NCBI GenBank assembly: GCA_023423895.1
Contig: JAFAER010000013.1
Coordinates: 62,001 to 126,000 of the forward strand
DNA from: Pseudomonadota bacterium
GTDB lineage: Bacteria; Myxococcota_A; Polyangia; Polyangiales; Polyangiaceae
Length of the DNA: 64,000 bases
Direction: 5' to 3'
The notes below the pieces were generated by a model, which saw only the letters and a program-made list of their open reading frames with translations, was not told the origin of the DNA and ran no database searches. The translations under genes were made by a program, and so were the position numbers. Positions 1 through 9,150 of the stretch are shown here, piece after piece; position 1 is the first letter of the stretch; each line of letters starts with the position of its first letter.

Positions 1-326
1 AACCGGTCTTCCATCGCGGAGACCGGAACGCCTGCGGCCACGGAGACGACGAGCTGGTCGGCGCGGATCTCCTTGCCGATCGCGCCGAGGACCTTGTCGA
101 TGACCTGCGGCTTGACGGAGAGGACGACGACGTCGGCGTCGCGCACGAGCTCGTGGTTGTCGGTCGTCGTCCGGATGCCGTGCTTGTCGCGCAGCGTCTG
201 AAGACGGTCTTCCTTCACGTCACTGACGATGATCTTCTCGGGCGGGACGACCTTCGAGTGGAGGAGTCCTTTCACGAGCGCAGCGGCCATGTTGCCGCCA
301 CCGATGAAGCCGAGCGTCTTGTCCAT
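1..326 (-). CDS. proC: pyrroline-5-carboxylate reductase, N-terminal part (cut by window edge)
   Basis: The first 108 residues are visible and the rest lies beyond position 1. The protein opens with MDKTLGFIGGGNMAAALVKG, a Rossmann dinucleotide-binding loop of the ProC type, followed by VVLSVKPQVIDKV and VVSVAAGVP, both typical of the family. ProC reduces 1-pyrroline-5-carboxylate to proline with NAD(P)H in the cytoplasm, the last step of proline synthesis. The start is the ATG at 324-326. The gene lies 78 bases downstream of the TerB-like gene on the same strand, so the two may be co-transcribed. Family assignment is firm; the catalytic C-terminal half cannot be checked. Confidence 0.9.
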   Translation of the reverse strand, partial: MDKTLGFIGGGNMAAALVKGLLHSKVVPPEKIIVSDVKEDRLQTLRDKHGIRTTTDNHELVRDADVVVLSVKPQVIDKVLGAIGKEIRADQLVVSVAAGVPVSAMEDR

Positions 327-404
327 CGTCTTGTCCGATCCGTTCTCTGGGTCGCTTCGAGGCCGCTTGTGTACGGCCTCGCGTCATCATGCGTCGTGTG
401 TCGC

Positions 405-1529
405 TCAGTCGGCGCCCATCGGGAACGCTGCCGGAGCGAGCACGTCGTTGATCCATTCGTCGATGGAGTGGCGCGGCTTGGAGCCGTCCTCACCGAGATC
501 TTGCGCAAAGCGCTCGTGCCGCGCGCGGAGCAACGCGCGGCGCGCGACGGACGGGTCTTCGTACAGAGCTGCCGCCCACGCGATGCCGAGCACCGTGGCC
601 TTGTCTTCGGCCGACAGCTGCGTGTAGCGGCGGGCCAGGGTGACCTTCGAGCCGTGGCCGACCTGCGCCATCACCTCGTCGCGATAGCGCTTCGGGATCA
701 TGATGAGCCCCGTCTTCGCGGCCAGCGTCACGCCATGACCCGGCATGCGATCCGAGAGGACGAACCGGATCGCGTCGACCGCTGCCTGGCTGGCAAGGCG
801 CCTCGCCTCGAGCTTCTGGACGACGTCGTTGCGCAGGACCTCCAGATCCATCGCCGGGAAGTTCAGCTTGTTGGCGACGACGCGGATCACGTGCTCCTCG
901 CGCGGGTCGAGCGAGTCCCATGCCGCGGCGAGCCATGCGCCCCGAAGGAGCGCCTTCGCATAGGTCGGATCGACGTCACCGTAGACGTCGAGCTGCTCGA
1001 CGGCGATCGGCGCCTCCGCGTAGAGCGGCTGGGCGTGCTCGTCCGGCAAGCCGAGCGACGCGACGAGGCTCGCAACGGTGCGCTGCTCCTCGGTGTCGAG
1101 CGGGCCGTCCGCGACGAAGACGGCACGGAGCACACGCGTCGCGAGCGTGCCGAGGCGCTTCACGCGGAGGACGTCCTTGTCGCTCGGCTTCGACGAGAAG
1201 AAAGAGCGGAGCCCGCGCGCGCCGACCTCGAGCGTCACCTTCTCCCGGAGCACGTCGCTCATCGGCATCCAGGCCGGCGGGTAAATCGGCGCTGCGGCAC
1301 GGGTCATCTCGACGAGCCAGTGGTCGAGCTCGCCGGACATCGTGTTGAGGCGGTGCCCCGCGAGGATCGCCTGGTAGGCCTCACCGCGCCGTCGCCCGAG
1401 CCCATCGAGGACGCCGTGACCTCCACCGGTCGACAGGCCGAAGATCGCGTCTTCCGCGAGGGTACCGACGAGCCGGCCCAGGGCCGCCGTCTTCGGGTCC
1501 ACCATCGGAGCGTAGGCGTCGATCGTCAT
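405..1529 (-). CDS. TerB-like helical protein of unknown function
   Basis: A 374-residue soluble protein without signal peptide. The middle has two helical stretches of the TerB kind: one begins FVADGPLDTEEQRTVASLVA (acidic DG..D..E loop), the next reads AWDSLDPREEHVIRVVANKL. A glycine-rich segment (FGLSTGGGHGVLDGLG) lies near the N-terminus. TerB-like domains occur in tellurite-resistance and stress proteins and often bind metal, but no ter genes are nearby and no function can be given. An in-frame extension to 1601 exists; ATG 1529 (MTIDAYAPMVDPK) was chosen because the extension is arginine-rich and looks non-coding. It precedes proC on the same strand. Confidence 0.7.
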   Translation of the reverse strand: MTIDAYAPMVDPKTAALGRLVGTLAEDAIFGLSTGGGHGVLDGLGRRRGEAYQAILAGHRLNTMSGELDHWLVEMTRAAAPIYPPAWMPMSDVLREKVTLEVGARGLRSFFSSKPSDKDVLRVKRLGTLATRVLRAVFVADGPLDTEEQRTVASLVASLGLPDEHAQPLYAEAPIAVEQLDVYGDVDPTYAKALLRGAWLAAAWDSLDPREEHVIRVVANKLNFPAMDLEVLRNDVVQKLEARRLASQAAVDAIRFVLSDRMPGHGVTLAAKTGLIMIPKRYRDEVMAQVGHGSKVTLARRYTQLSAEDKATVLGIAWAAALYEDPSVARRALLRARHERFAQDLGEDGSKPRHSIDEWINDVLAPAAFPMGAD

Positions 1530-1629
1530 GGCCGAGAAAGTAGCCGACTCCCACGACGCTGTGCGAGGTCTCACGGAGCGATCGCCGGGAACTTGGCCCA
1601 CCGAGCCACCGTTCTCCTAGGGTCGGCTC

Positions 1630-2187
1630 ATGCGCCTCCTCCGGGCCGCCGTCCCCGTGCTCATGGGCCTCTCGAGCATCTCCGTCGTCGGCGCCGTCGG
1701 CCTCGGCTGCCTCGACATCACCCAGACGGGCGCGGACGGCGGGGGAGAGAGCGCCGCGAATGCGAGCGACGGCGGTGCCGCGGCCGACTCCGGGGTCGTC
1801 GGGGGCGGCTGCGGCATCGAGCAGGGCTCGGGCATCGAGCTCTGCGCGGCGACGTCGATGTGTCCGAGCGTCGTCGTCGACACCCAGGCGATGCCTACAT
1901 GCGGCTTCCGCGTCCGCGGAGGAAGCGCAGTCGACCTTGTCTGCGCCTGCGGGGCGGCGATCTGCCCGATGGGCGCGTTCGCGACCTGCGCCGAGGCCGC
2001 TCAGCTGCTCGCGAACCAGACGGCGCAGGGCGTCTGCGTGCAGCTCGCCGAAGGGCGCTGCGTGGAGGCGACCGGCACGTCGTCTTCGAGCAGCAGCTCG
2101 AGCGGCGGCAACCCTGCGTGCGATCGTCAGTGCATGCAGGAATGTGGGGGCGGCGCATCCTGCGCGGCGGTCTGCAACTGCGACTGA
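1630..2187 (+). CDS. small secreted cysteine-rich protein, probable lipoprotein
   Basis: A 185-residue protein with a hydrophobic leader (MRLLRAAVPVLMGLSSIS...) ending at VVGAVGLGC, a lipobox-like site, so lipidation at Cys is likely. The mature part has an Asp/Gly/Ala linker, about fifteen cysteines, a serine stretch (TSSSSSSSSGG) and a cysteine-rich tail (CDRQCMQECGGGASCAAVCNCD). This resembles the many orphan surface lipoproteins of myxobacteria. No domain was recognised. It is divergent from the TerB-like gene, about 100 bases away. Confidence 0.65.
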   Translation: MRLLRAAVPVLMGLSSISVVGAVGLGCLDITQTGADGGGESAANASDGGAAADSGVVGGGCGIEQGSGIELCAATSMCPSVVVDTQAMPTCGFRVRGGSAVDLVCACGAAICPMGAFATCAEAAQLLANQTAQGVCVQLAEGRCVEATGTSSSSSSSSGGNPACDRQCMQECGGGASCAAVCNCD

Positions 2188-2253
2188 CGCTCTCCCGAAT
2201 GTGCGTGGCCGTCGGCCGCTGACGTGCGTTCGCGGATGTGAGACGCTTGCGGT

Positions 2254-3333
2254 GTGATCGACCGTGTCGTGCTCGCCGCCGTCATCGACGAGGAGGCACG
2301 CCTCCGCGCACAGAAGGCGCCCGCAGAAGGTCTGACGCCCGGAGAGAAGCTCGCGCGACAACTGCAGAGGAGTCCGCTGCCGCCGACCGAGCTGCTCGGT
2401 GTCGTCATCGAGGAGCTCTTCTGGGCATCACTGCTCGAGGAGGAAGGGCGGCCGTGCCGACCGCGGTTGCTCTACACGCTCGGCGAGCGGCGGTCGTCGT
2501 CAGGACACTGGTTCGAGGAGCCCGTACCGCTCTCCCGCGAGACGCTTCGCAAGCTCGCCCCGACGCAGGGACGGCATGGGTACCTGACGTGGACGATCGG
2601 CGCGCGTGGCCCCGCGATCATCGGCATCGAGACGAAACCGGGCGACGCGTTCCTCGTCTCGGCGCCTGCAGCGGGGGCGATCGACGCGGTGTGGGCGCGC
2701 TGGCGCATCCTCACGATGCGCGGGGGCGAGATCCAGCGCCTCTCGACGTGCGCGCTCCCCGACGCGACGAAGGTCTTCGACGTCGTGAAGGACGCGATCG
2801 GCGGGATGCCGAACCTCCTCGTGAGCACGCTCCTCACGATCGCCGAAGACGGGCACGGCGGATCGCTCTGGCTCGTGTCCGAGTCGACGCGCAACCCGAA
2901 CCCGCGGAACATCGCCGGCGTGCGAATGGGGCACGTGCTCGAGCCGGGACCGCCGCCGCTCGAGCGCTTCGCCGACGACACGGACCGCCAGCGCTGGATC
3001 GCCTCCGTCGCGCATCTCGCGTCCGTCGACGGCGCCGTCGTCCTCGACGCGGCTGCGCGGATCATCGGCTTCTCGGCGTTCGTCGAGACCGGGGCTCCCG
3101 TGCCGTTGATCGAGCTCTTACCGAGCGGTGGTACTCGCCGGATCTCGTCACCGGACACGGGCGGCGGACGGCATCGTGCAGCCGCCGAGTTCTGCCGGCG
3201 CGTCGCGCCCGGCGCTGCGCTCGTCGTCTCGTCCGACGGGCGCATCTCGGTCTTCGCCGCACGCCGGCGCGATCAGCCCCCGCTCTTCTCCGAGGTGATC
3301 TCGCTCGGGATGCACGTCGAGCCGATGCTCTGA
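2254..3333 (+). CDS. DisA_N (diadenylate cyclase)-like domain protein
   Basis: A 359-residue soluble protein. The C-terminal part shows the two signatures of diadenylate cyclase (DAC/DisA_N) domains: VDGAVVLD with DGA at residues 259-261, and GGGRHRAAAEFC with RHR at 306-308, followed by ALVVSSDGRISVF, which matches the strand after RHR in DAC proteins. In that family these residues bind ATP and make c-di-AMP. The first 230 residues are a separate region, possibly a sensor domain, that I do not recognise. The DGA-RHR gap is wider than in Bacillus DisA, so activity is not assured. No c-di-AMP phosphodiesterase or receptor gene is adjacent. The GTG start at 2254 sits 66 bases after the preceding gene. 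Confidence 0.65.
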   Translation: MIDRVVLAAVIDEEARLRAQKAPAEGLTPGEKLARQLQRSPLPPTELLGVVIEELFWASLLEEEGRPCRPRLLYTLGERRSSSGHWFEEPVPLSRETLRKLAPTQGRHGYLTWTIGARGPAIIGIETKPGDAFLVSAPAAGAIDAVWARWRILTMRGGEIQRLSTCALPDATKVFDVVKDAIGGMPNLLVSTLLTIAEDGHGGSLWLVSESTRNPNPRNIAGVRMGHVLEPGPPPLERFADDTDRQRWIASVAHLASVDGAVVLDAAARIIGFSAFVETGAPVPLIELLPSGGTRRISSPDTGGGRHRAAAEFCRRVAPGAALVVSSDGRISVFAARRRDQPPLFSEVISLGMHVEPML

Positions 3334-3460
3334 CCAGCGAAGGATCAGCCGCCGCGCGCGGGCGGACGGCGCCCGATCCAGATCAGGGGCCTACGGGCGG
3401 CCCGAATGCCTTGATTTCCCAGGCGGCGCGTCGGGTGCGAGGTTTGCCTACGCGGTACAC

Positions 3461-5119
3461 ATGCGGAAGATCCTCGAGCTCGTCGTACCGGCGTTGGCGC
3501 TGACGCTGGCGTGCGGCGCGTCGCCGGACATCGCGACGGACGAGGACGAGGTCGAATCCGCTCTGCCCGACGGAGCGCACGCCGGGTCGACGCAGCGTGT
3601 GACGGGTCCGTTTCCGGCGAGCTTCGCCTTCGGGACGGCGATCGCGGGCTTCCAGGTCGACATGGGCTGCCCGACTTTGCCCGCCGCGCTCTGCGAGGAC
3701 CGCGGCTCCGACTGGTATCAGTTCATCACGACGCCGCGCATCCTCGACAACGCGCTCCTGCACATGTCGAAAGATCCGCCGTCTGCCGGCCCGGGCTTCT
3801 TCGAGACCTACGCCGAAGACATCGCTCGCGCCGGCGGCAAGGGAGCAGGCGAGCTCGGCACCCAGGTGCTGCGCCTGAGCATCGAGTGGAGCCGCCTCTT
3901 CCCGCGAGCGACGTTCGGTGTGTCGCGCTTCGAAGATCTGCATCGCCTCGCGGACGCCGACGCGCTCCGCTTCTACCACGACGTCTTCGCGAACCTCCGC
4001 GCGCGCGGCATGCGCGCCTCGGTCACGGTGAACCACTACTCGCTGCCGCTCTGGATTCACGACGGCAACATGTGCAACGACGGCGTCGTTCCGGGCTCGG
4101 GAATGTCCGCCTGCATCGCCGCGGGCAAGGCGGGCTGGGCCGATCCGAATCGCTCGCGGATCGTCGACGAGATGGCGAAATACGCCGGCTTCCTCGCGCG
4201 TGAGTTCGGCGGTGAGGTCGACGAGTGGGCGACGTTGAACGAGCCTTTCTCCGCCGTCGTCGTCGCCGGCTATCTGGTCGCGACCGAGATGCGGAGCAAC
4301 CCGCCGGGCTTGACGCACGCCTGGATGAACGTCGGAGCAGCGAAGACCGCGTACCTCGCGATGATCGAAGCGCACGCCCGTGCGTACGACGCGATCAAGG
4401 CGAACGATCTGGTCGACGCCGACGGCGACGGGCGCGCCGCGCAGGTCGGCGTCGTCTACGCATTCACCAGGATCGCGCCACTCACCGACAACGACGCCGA
4501 CAGGCGAGCAGCCGCGAACGCCGAGTACTTCTTCCACGACATGATGATGGACGGCTTCGCCTTCGGCAAAGTGGACGAGGGCTGGGACAAGCCCGCCGAT
4601 GCGAGGACCGTTCGACCGGACCTGGCGAACCGCCTCGACTGGCTCGGGGTCAACTTCTACTTCGGCTTCGAGGCGCAATCGACGGTGGTGACGACGCTGC
4701 CGTTCATCTCGCCGCACATCGACTTCAACATGCTGCGCGCGTTCGACGGAGACGCGCCGGGCGGCCTCTACCACGTGCTCTCTCGCGCGCGCCGCTATGG
4801 CGTGCCGATGGTCGTGAGCGAGACGGGCTTCGTGCAGGACGACGCGAAGAAGGCGGCGGCCTGGACCGTGCGCACGCTCGAAGAGACCCGCCGTGCAGTC
4901 GCCGACGGCATGGACGTCCGCGGCTATTACGCATGGACGCTGATGGACAACTACGAGTGGAACCACGGCGCCGGGATGCGCATGGGCCTCTACGCCGTCG
5001 ATCCCGCCACCAAGGCGCGCACGCTCCGCGAATCGGGCCGCGTGTTCGGCGCGATCGCGAAGGCGCGCGAGATCCCGCCCTCGCTCTCGGCCGAATACGC
5101 CGGCGTCTTTCAGCGCTGA
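3461..5119 (+). CDS. secreted GH1-family glycosidase (beta-glucosidase-like lipoprotein)
   Basis: 552 residues. The N-terminus MRKILELVVPALALTLACG is a lipoprotein signal with lipobox LTLAC. The rest is a glycoside hydrolase family 1 barrel: FAFGTAIAGFQ at the start, SIEWSRLFPR, VNHYSLPLW, ATLNEPF with the acid/base Glu at residue 261, VSETGF with the nucleophile Glu at residue 454, and YYAWTLMDNYEW near the end. Both catalytic glutamates are present, so hydrolysis of beta-glycosides is likely. An insertion after PLWI with extra cysteines, and Cys pairs near the N-terminus (CPTLPAALC), fit an extracytoplasmic location. It stands alone; its 3' end meets the opposing FKBP gene about 10 bases away. 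Confidence 0.88.
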   Translation: MRKILELVVPALALTLACGASPDIATDEDEVESALPDGAHAGSTQRVTGPFPASFAFGTAIAGFQVDMGCPTLPAALCEDRGSDWYQFITTPRILDNALLHMSKDPPSAGPGFFETYAEDIARAGGKGAGELGTQVLRLSIEWSRLFPRATFGVSRFEDLHRLADADALRFYHDVFANLRARGMRASVTVNHYSLPLWIHDGNMCNDGVVPGSGMSACIAAGKAGWADPNRSRIVDEMAKYAGFLAREFGGEVDEWATLNEPFSAVVVAGYLVATEMRSNPPGLTHAWMNVGAAKTAYLAMIEAHARAYDAIKANDLVDADGDGRAAQVGVVYAFTRIAPLTDNDADRRAAANAEYFFHDMMMDGFAFGKVDEGWDKPADARTVRPDLANRLDWLGVNFYFGFEAQSTVVTTLPFISPHIDFNMLRAFDGDAPGGLYHVLSRARRYGVPMVVSETGFVQDDAKKAAAWTVRTLEETRRAVADGMDVRGYYAWTLMDNYEWNHGAGMRMGLYAVDPATKARTLRESGRVFGAIAKAREIPPSLSAEYAGVFQR

Positions 5120-5129
5120 ACGCGCGCCG

Positions 5130-6017
5130 TCACTTGATCGAGATGAGCTCGATGTCGAACACGAGCGGGCCTGCCGGCGCGCCCGGGCGCTTCGGCGTGT
5201 CGCCGTAGGCGAGCGCGCTCGGGATCCAGAAGCGAGTCTTCTCGCCCTCGACCATGAGCTGAACGCCCTCGGTCCACCCCGGAATGACCTGCTTCAGGCC
5301 GAACGTGGTGGGCTCGCCTCGCATGACGGAGCTGTCGAACATCTTCCCGTCCGGCGTCCATCCCGAATAGTGGACGGTCACGCGGTCGGTCGCGGCGGGA
5401 TGTTTCGTGCCCTTGCCCTTCGTGAGGACCTTGTACGCGAGCCCCGAGGCCGTCTTCTTCGCGTCCGCCGGCGCCGCCTTCACATCCGCGGGGACCTCCG
5501 GCGGCTTGGGGCCGGGCTTGATGTCGAGGAGCTCGACGTCGAAGACGAGATCGCCGGCAGGTGCACCACCGCGAGGCTTCTCGCCGTACGCGAGCGCAGC
5601 CGGGATCCACAACCGACGCTTCTCTCCGGCGACCATGAGCTGCAAGCCCTCGGTCCATCCGGAGATGACCTCGCCCACGCCGAACTCGAGCGGCTCCTTG
5701 CCGATCGAGCTGTCGAACACCGTCCCTGCCTTCGTCCAGCCGGTGTAGTGCACCTTCACCTTGTCGGTGGGCCCGGGATGGTCTTTCCCCGTGCCGGGCG
5801 TGAGCACCTTCGACGCGAGCCCGGACGGCGTCTTCGTCGCGTCTGCGGGAGGTGCCGCGACGTCGGCCGGCGCTGCCGGTGCGTTGGGGAAGGGGCTCGG
5901 CGCTGCGGCCGAAGCTTGGACCGAAGCCGACGTTGCGGCGCTGCTCGTCGTGTTCGACGACGAGCTGTTGTTGCACGCGAGCACGAGGCCGAAGCTGAAG
6001 AGGAGGATGGAACGCAT
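5130..6017 (-). CDS. lipoprotein with two FKBP-type peptidyl-prolyl isomerase domains
   Basis: 295 residues. A lipoprotein signal (MRSILLFSFGLVLACNN) is followed by a Ser/Ala/Pro linker and two FKBP domains of about 110 residues each. Each repeat has the sequence pattern of the family: KVHYTGW then FDSS, GEVISGWTEGLQLM and IPAALAYGE in the first; TVHYSGW, FDSS, KQVIPGWTEGVQLM and IPSALAYGD in the second. FKBPs speed prolyl cis-trans isomerisation; the lipid anchor places this one in the envelope. An upstream in-frame extension to 6206 was rejected because it precedes the clear signal peptide. Two FKBP copies in one chain, likely a tandem duplication, is less common than one. Confidence 0.88.
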   Translation of the reverse strand: MRSILLFSFGLVLACNNSSSSNTTSSAATSASVQASAAAPSPFPNAPAAPADVAAPPADATKTPSGLASKVLTPGTGKDHPGPTDKVKVHYTGWTKAGTVFDSSIGKEPLEFGVGEVISGWTEGLQLMVAGEKRRLWIPAALAYGEKPRGGAPAGDLVFDVELLDIKPGPKPPEVPADVKAAPADAKKTASGLAYKVLTKGKGTKHPAATDRVTVHYSGWTPDGKMFDSSVMRGEPTTFGLKQVIPGWTEGVQLMVEGEKTRFWIPSALAYGDTPKRPGAPAGPLVFDIELISIK

Positions 6018-6094
6018 ATCGCGGGCGCAGTGTACCGACTGCGCGCCGCGACGTCGCTCGCGAACGACCGGCCTCACCCGATCGCGTGAACCGC

Positions 6095-6964
6095 TCAGAC
6101 GATCTGCTTGGCGATGTTCTTGGCCTCGTCTCGCTCCTTGAGCGATTCGAGGATGATCACGGCGGTCTCTTCGATCGCACGGCCTGTGACGTCGATGACG
6201 GGCCACTGCGCGTGCTGTGCGAAGATCTGGCGCGCGTACTCGAGCTCGGCCTTCACCTGATCCTTCAGGCCGTAGTTCGCGTCGACGCTCATGCCGAGCT
6301 GCTTGAGGCGCGCCTTGCGGATCTCGACGAGGGGCTCGAGGCCGATCGTCAGACCCACGATGCGCTCCTGGTTCGCCTCCTCGAGCTCGGGCGGCGTCGG
6401 AACGCCGAGCACGAGCGGAAGGTTCGCCACCTTGAGGCCGCGCTGGGCGAGCAGCGTCGAGAGCGGCGTCTTCGACGTACGGCTCACGCCGACGAGGACG
6501 AGGTCCGCCTTCTTGAAGTTGCGCGGCTCCTTGCCGTCGTCGCTCTTCACGGTGAACTCCACCGCTTCGATTCGGCGGAAGTACTCATCCGAGAGCGGGA
6601 GCATGCCGCTCGGCATGTTGATCGGCTGCCGGTCGAGATAGACCGTCAGCTTGCCGATGAGCGAGCCGATGAGGTCGAGGGCCTCGACCCTGAGCTCGTA
6701 GCTGCACGCGTGGATGAACTCTCGGAGCTCGGGGCTCACGACCGTGAAGACGACGAGCGCGCCTTCGCGAGCCGCTCGCTCCAGGATCGGTCGAGCCGCT
6801 TCCTTGGTTCGAACACGTGTGTGGAGCCGAAGCTGCGCCCCCGAGTGCGGGAACTGAAGCATTGCGGCTCGCACGACCTTCTCTGCGGTCTCTCCTGTGG
6901 AGTCGGAGAGGACGTCGATGCGCTTGGCGTCCACGAGTCGATTTCTATCACGCCTGCCACGCAC
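6095..6964 (-). CDS. pyruvate,phosphate dikinase / PEP synthase regulatory protein (DUF299)
   Basis: Up to 289 residues. The conserved start of the family, RIDVLSDSTGETAEKVVRAA, is present, as are the P-loop-like region LVLVGVSRTSKTPLS and the segments YLAQRG-like LLAQRGLKVANLPLV and GLTIGLEPLVEIRKARL. The enzyme is a bifunctional kinase-pyrophosphorylase that uses ADP to inactivate and phosphate to reactivate PPDK or PEP synthase. The start is uncertain: GTG at 6964 gives an Arg-rich extension, while GTG at 6934 (VDAKRIDVL) fits family length better; neither has a convincing ribosome binding site. No ppdK or ppsA lies in the window. Confidence 0.9.
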   Translation of the reverse strand: MRGRRDRNRLVDAKRIDVLSDSTGETAEKVVRAAMLQFPHSGAQLRLHTRVRTKEAARPILERAAREGALVVFTVVSPELREFIHACSYELRVEALDLIGSLIGKLTVYLDRQPINMPSGMLPLSDEYFRRIEAVEFTVKSDDGKEPRNFKKADLVLVGVSRTSKTPLSTLLAQRGLKVANLPLVLGVPTPPELEEANQERIVGLTIGLEPLVEIRKARLKQLGMSVDANYGLKDQVKAELEYARQIFAQHAQWPVIDVTGRAIEETAVIILESLKERDEAKNIAKQIV

Positions 6965-7012
6965 AAAGGAGCACTAGAAGGAACACTAGGACACCGAAAA
7001 CACGAGGGAGAT

Positions 7013-7040
7013 GCGGAGCCGACGCCCAGCCTGGCTCCGC
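7013..7040. other. 8-bp perfect inverted repeat between divergent genes
   Basis: The arms GCGGAGCC (7013-7020) and GGCTCCGC (7033-7040) are separated by 12 bases. It lies in the 279-base gap between the divergent regulatory protein and proline-rich membrane protein. No T-tract follows on either strand, so it may be an operator or a leader hairpin; role unknown. Confidence 0.3.
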
Positions 7041-7243
7041 CCGCGTGGCGAAAAAGACGCGCTGGGGGGAGGTCAGAATGGACCCAGGGGTGGATCGACG
7101 CCGATCCTCGCATTCTTCGAGAAAGCCTTGTTCCATGAGGGATGGTGGCCGCGTCCGACGAATCCATTGAGCACGGAAGATGCACTCTTCCCTCGAGCTC
7201 ACCCCTCCACGCGGCACCCTGCCCGGGTGGAAGGAACACCGAC

Positions 7244-9106
7244 ATGGCGAACCGCGGAATGCTTCCGAAGTTTCGACCGGCGACCGTAGGCGGCCGCGAG
7301 GCACCTGCGCGCCCCATGATTCGGCCGGTGAAGCCCGTCGCGCCGCCGCCGCCTCCTTCACCTCCGCGTCGTCATCCGTCGGGCGTCCGTCACTCGTCCG
7401 CGATGCCGGAGCCGATCGAGAACGAGCACGAGATCTCGACGGCCTCGTACGAGGATCCGCCGACGATGGCGGCCGCTCGGCAGCGCATCCACGAGATCGC
7501 GCGTGAGCTGCCCTCGCAGTACGACACCTCCCCGCACTTCGACGACGAGACGCAGGCGCGCCCGGTCGACGGCGACCTCATCACGGCATCGCGACATGGC
7601 GGCGAGCCGCTGAACGTTCCCTACGACGCGCTCCCTTCGCTCGAGATCGAGCGCCCGCACGACGTCTACGAAGAGCAGTTCGCCGAGCACGGCCCGGCCG
7701 CCACGCAGCTCCGACACGATCCCCATCACGAATACGACTCGTTCTCGGCGGCGCCGATCGCGCGGCGCTACGTCGAGAGCGGTGAGCAGATCCGCGACGA
7801 ACGCATCAGCGCTCCGCCCGCGCCGAAATACAACACGCGGCCTTACGCCGGGACGAGCGACGACTCCGGCTCGCGTCAGCGTCCGCAAAAGGAGGCAGGC
7901 ATCGTCGAGTTCGACGCGGCCGCTTACGAAGCGAACTATCCCGGCGTCCGTCGCGATGGCGGACGCGAGGAGAGCTACCCGCGCAAGAAGAGCTACGAGG
8001 GTGCGCGCCGTGAAAGCGCGCCGCCCGTCCAGCCGACGCACCGCGAAGGCAGCTATTCGAACCGCAGCTCGGCGCGCGCGGCGAACGAGCCGAGCCGGTC
8101 CGAGCCCGCTCCGCAGATCCCCGCGGCGCCTGCCGTCCCGCACGACATGTTGCCGGCGGGCTTCGTCATGGGCGTCCAGCCCCTGCGCGCCGGTTCGGTC
8201 GCGGCGCCGATGCCGGTCGCGGCGACGCAGATCCCCGAGGCGTTCCCCGCCCCGGCGCCTGGGCATTCTCATGACGGCGCGCCGCGCGCGCGCACTCCGA
8301 TGATGGGTGTCCCGTATGGGCAGCCGCAGGCCGGCTTCGCGCCGTCCGTGCTGCAGACCGGACCGCATCTGCCGATCCGCCCGACCACGAACGCGCCCGT
8401 CTATGCGCATCCCGTCGGTCATCAACTCCAGATGACGGCCGTCGAACACGCTCAAGAGGGATCAAAGGTCGGTCGCTTCGCCTGGTTCGTGTTCGGTGCC
8501 GCGTTCGGGATCTTCTTCGCGTTCTTCGCGACGGGCTTCGTCCCGCGCCTCGGGAAGAAAGAAGAGATCGCCTTCCCGCCCGCCGCGCAGATCCCGCAGC
8601 AGCAGGCTCCCGTGGCGGCGGCTCCGTCCGTCGTCCAGCCGCAGGCGCCCGTGCAGATCCAAGCGCCGGTGGCGCCGCCCGTCGTCGCCCCGCCCGTCGT
8701 CGCCCCGCCCGTCGTCGCTCCGCCGGTCGTGCAGCCACAGGCTACGGTCGCCGCTGCGCCCGCCGTCGTGGCGCCCCCGCCGGTCACGGTGCAGCAGCCG
8801 CAGCCGCCTGTTGCTCATGCAGCGGCTCCCGCAGCGCAACCTGCTGCAGCGGCGGCTCCGGCTTCGCCGGCCGCTCAGCGTGGTCAGCGTGCAGCCGCGA
8901 TTGCTCGCCGAAATCCGCCTCCGCCGCCGACCTCCAACGCGCCGAAGGCGCTGCCCGGCAGCGGCTCGGTCGATGCCGACGACGCTCCGAGCGCGTCGGC
9001 CTCGCGCGCCTCTTCGAGCGGAAGCAGCGCGGGCGGCAGCTCCAAGAAGGGCGGCGGCGATCTCGGCGGCATCAGCGATCTGCTGAGCGCCGGCCTCGGC
9101 GACTGA
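7244..9106 (+). CDS. proline/alanine-rich single-span membrane protein
   Basis: 620 residues with one predicted membrane helix at about residues 408-432 (GRFAWFVFGAAFGIFFAFFA). The N-terminal 400 residues are acidic and disordered-looking with many Arg, Ser and Tyr; the C-terminal 190 are Ala/Pro/Gln/Val-rich with direct repeats of VVAPP around residue 480, then a Ser/Gly tail ending GGISDLLSAGLGD. There is no signal peptide, so the long N-terminus should be cytoplasmic and the Pro-rich part periplasmic, like TonB- or FtsN-type spacers. ATG 7244 is preceded by GGAAGGAA and was preferred over an upstream in-frame start at 7142. It precedes the convergent pyrE-bactofilin operon. Function unknown. 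Confidence 0.7.
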   Translation: MANRGMLPKFRPATVGGREAPARPMIRPVKPVAPPPPPSPPRRHPSGVRHSSAMPEPIENEHEISTASYEDPPTMAAARQRIHEIARELPSQYDTSPHFDDETQARPVDGDLITASRHGGEPLNVPYDALPSLEIERPHDVYEEQFAEHGPAATQLRHDPHHEYDSFSAAPIARRYVESGEQIRDERISAPPAPKYNTRPYAGTSDDSGSRQRPQKEAGIVEFDAAAYEANYPGVRRDGGREESYPRKKSYEGARRESAPPVQPTHREGSYSNRSSARAANEPSRSEPAPQIPAAPAVPHDMLPAGFVMGVQPLRAGSVAAPMPVAATQIPEAFPAPAPGHSHDGAPRARTPMMGVPYGQPQAGFAPSVLQTGPHLPIRPTTNAPVYAHPVGHQLQMTAVEHAQEGSKVGRFAWFVFGAAFGIFFAFFATGFVPRLGKKEEIAFPPAAQIPQQQAPVAAAPSVVQPQAPVQIQAPVAPPVVAPPVVAPPVVAPPVVQPQATVAAAPAVVAPPPVTVQQPQPPVAHAAAPAAQPAAAAAPASPAAQRGQRAAAIARRNPPPPPTSNAPKALPGSGSVDADDAPSASASRASSSGSSAGGSSKKGGGDLGGISDLLSAGLGD

Positions 9107-9150
9107 GCCGCGCGCTCGTCTGCCGAGCAACCGACCGTGTGCGCGACGAA

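Noticed and set aside
3383..4966. Long minus-strand open frame over the GH1 gene
   Set aside because: Antisense to a gene with both catalytic glutamates intact; no recognisable features of its own.
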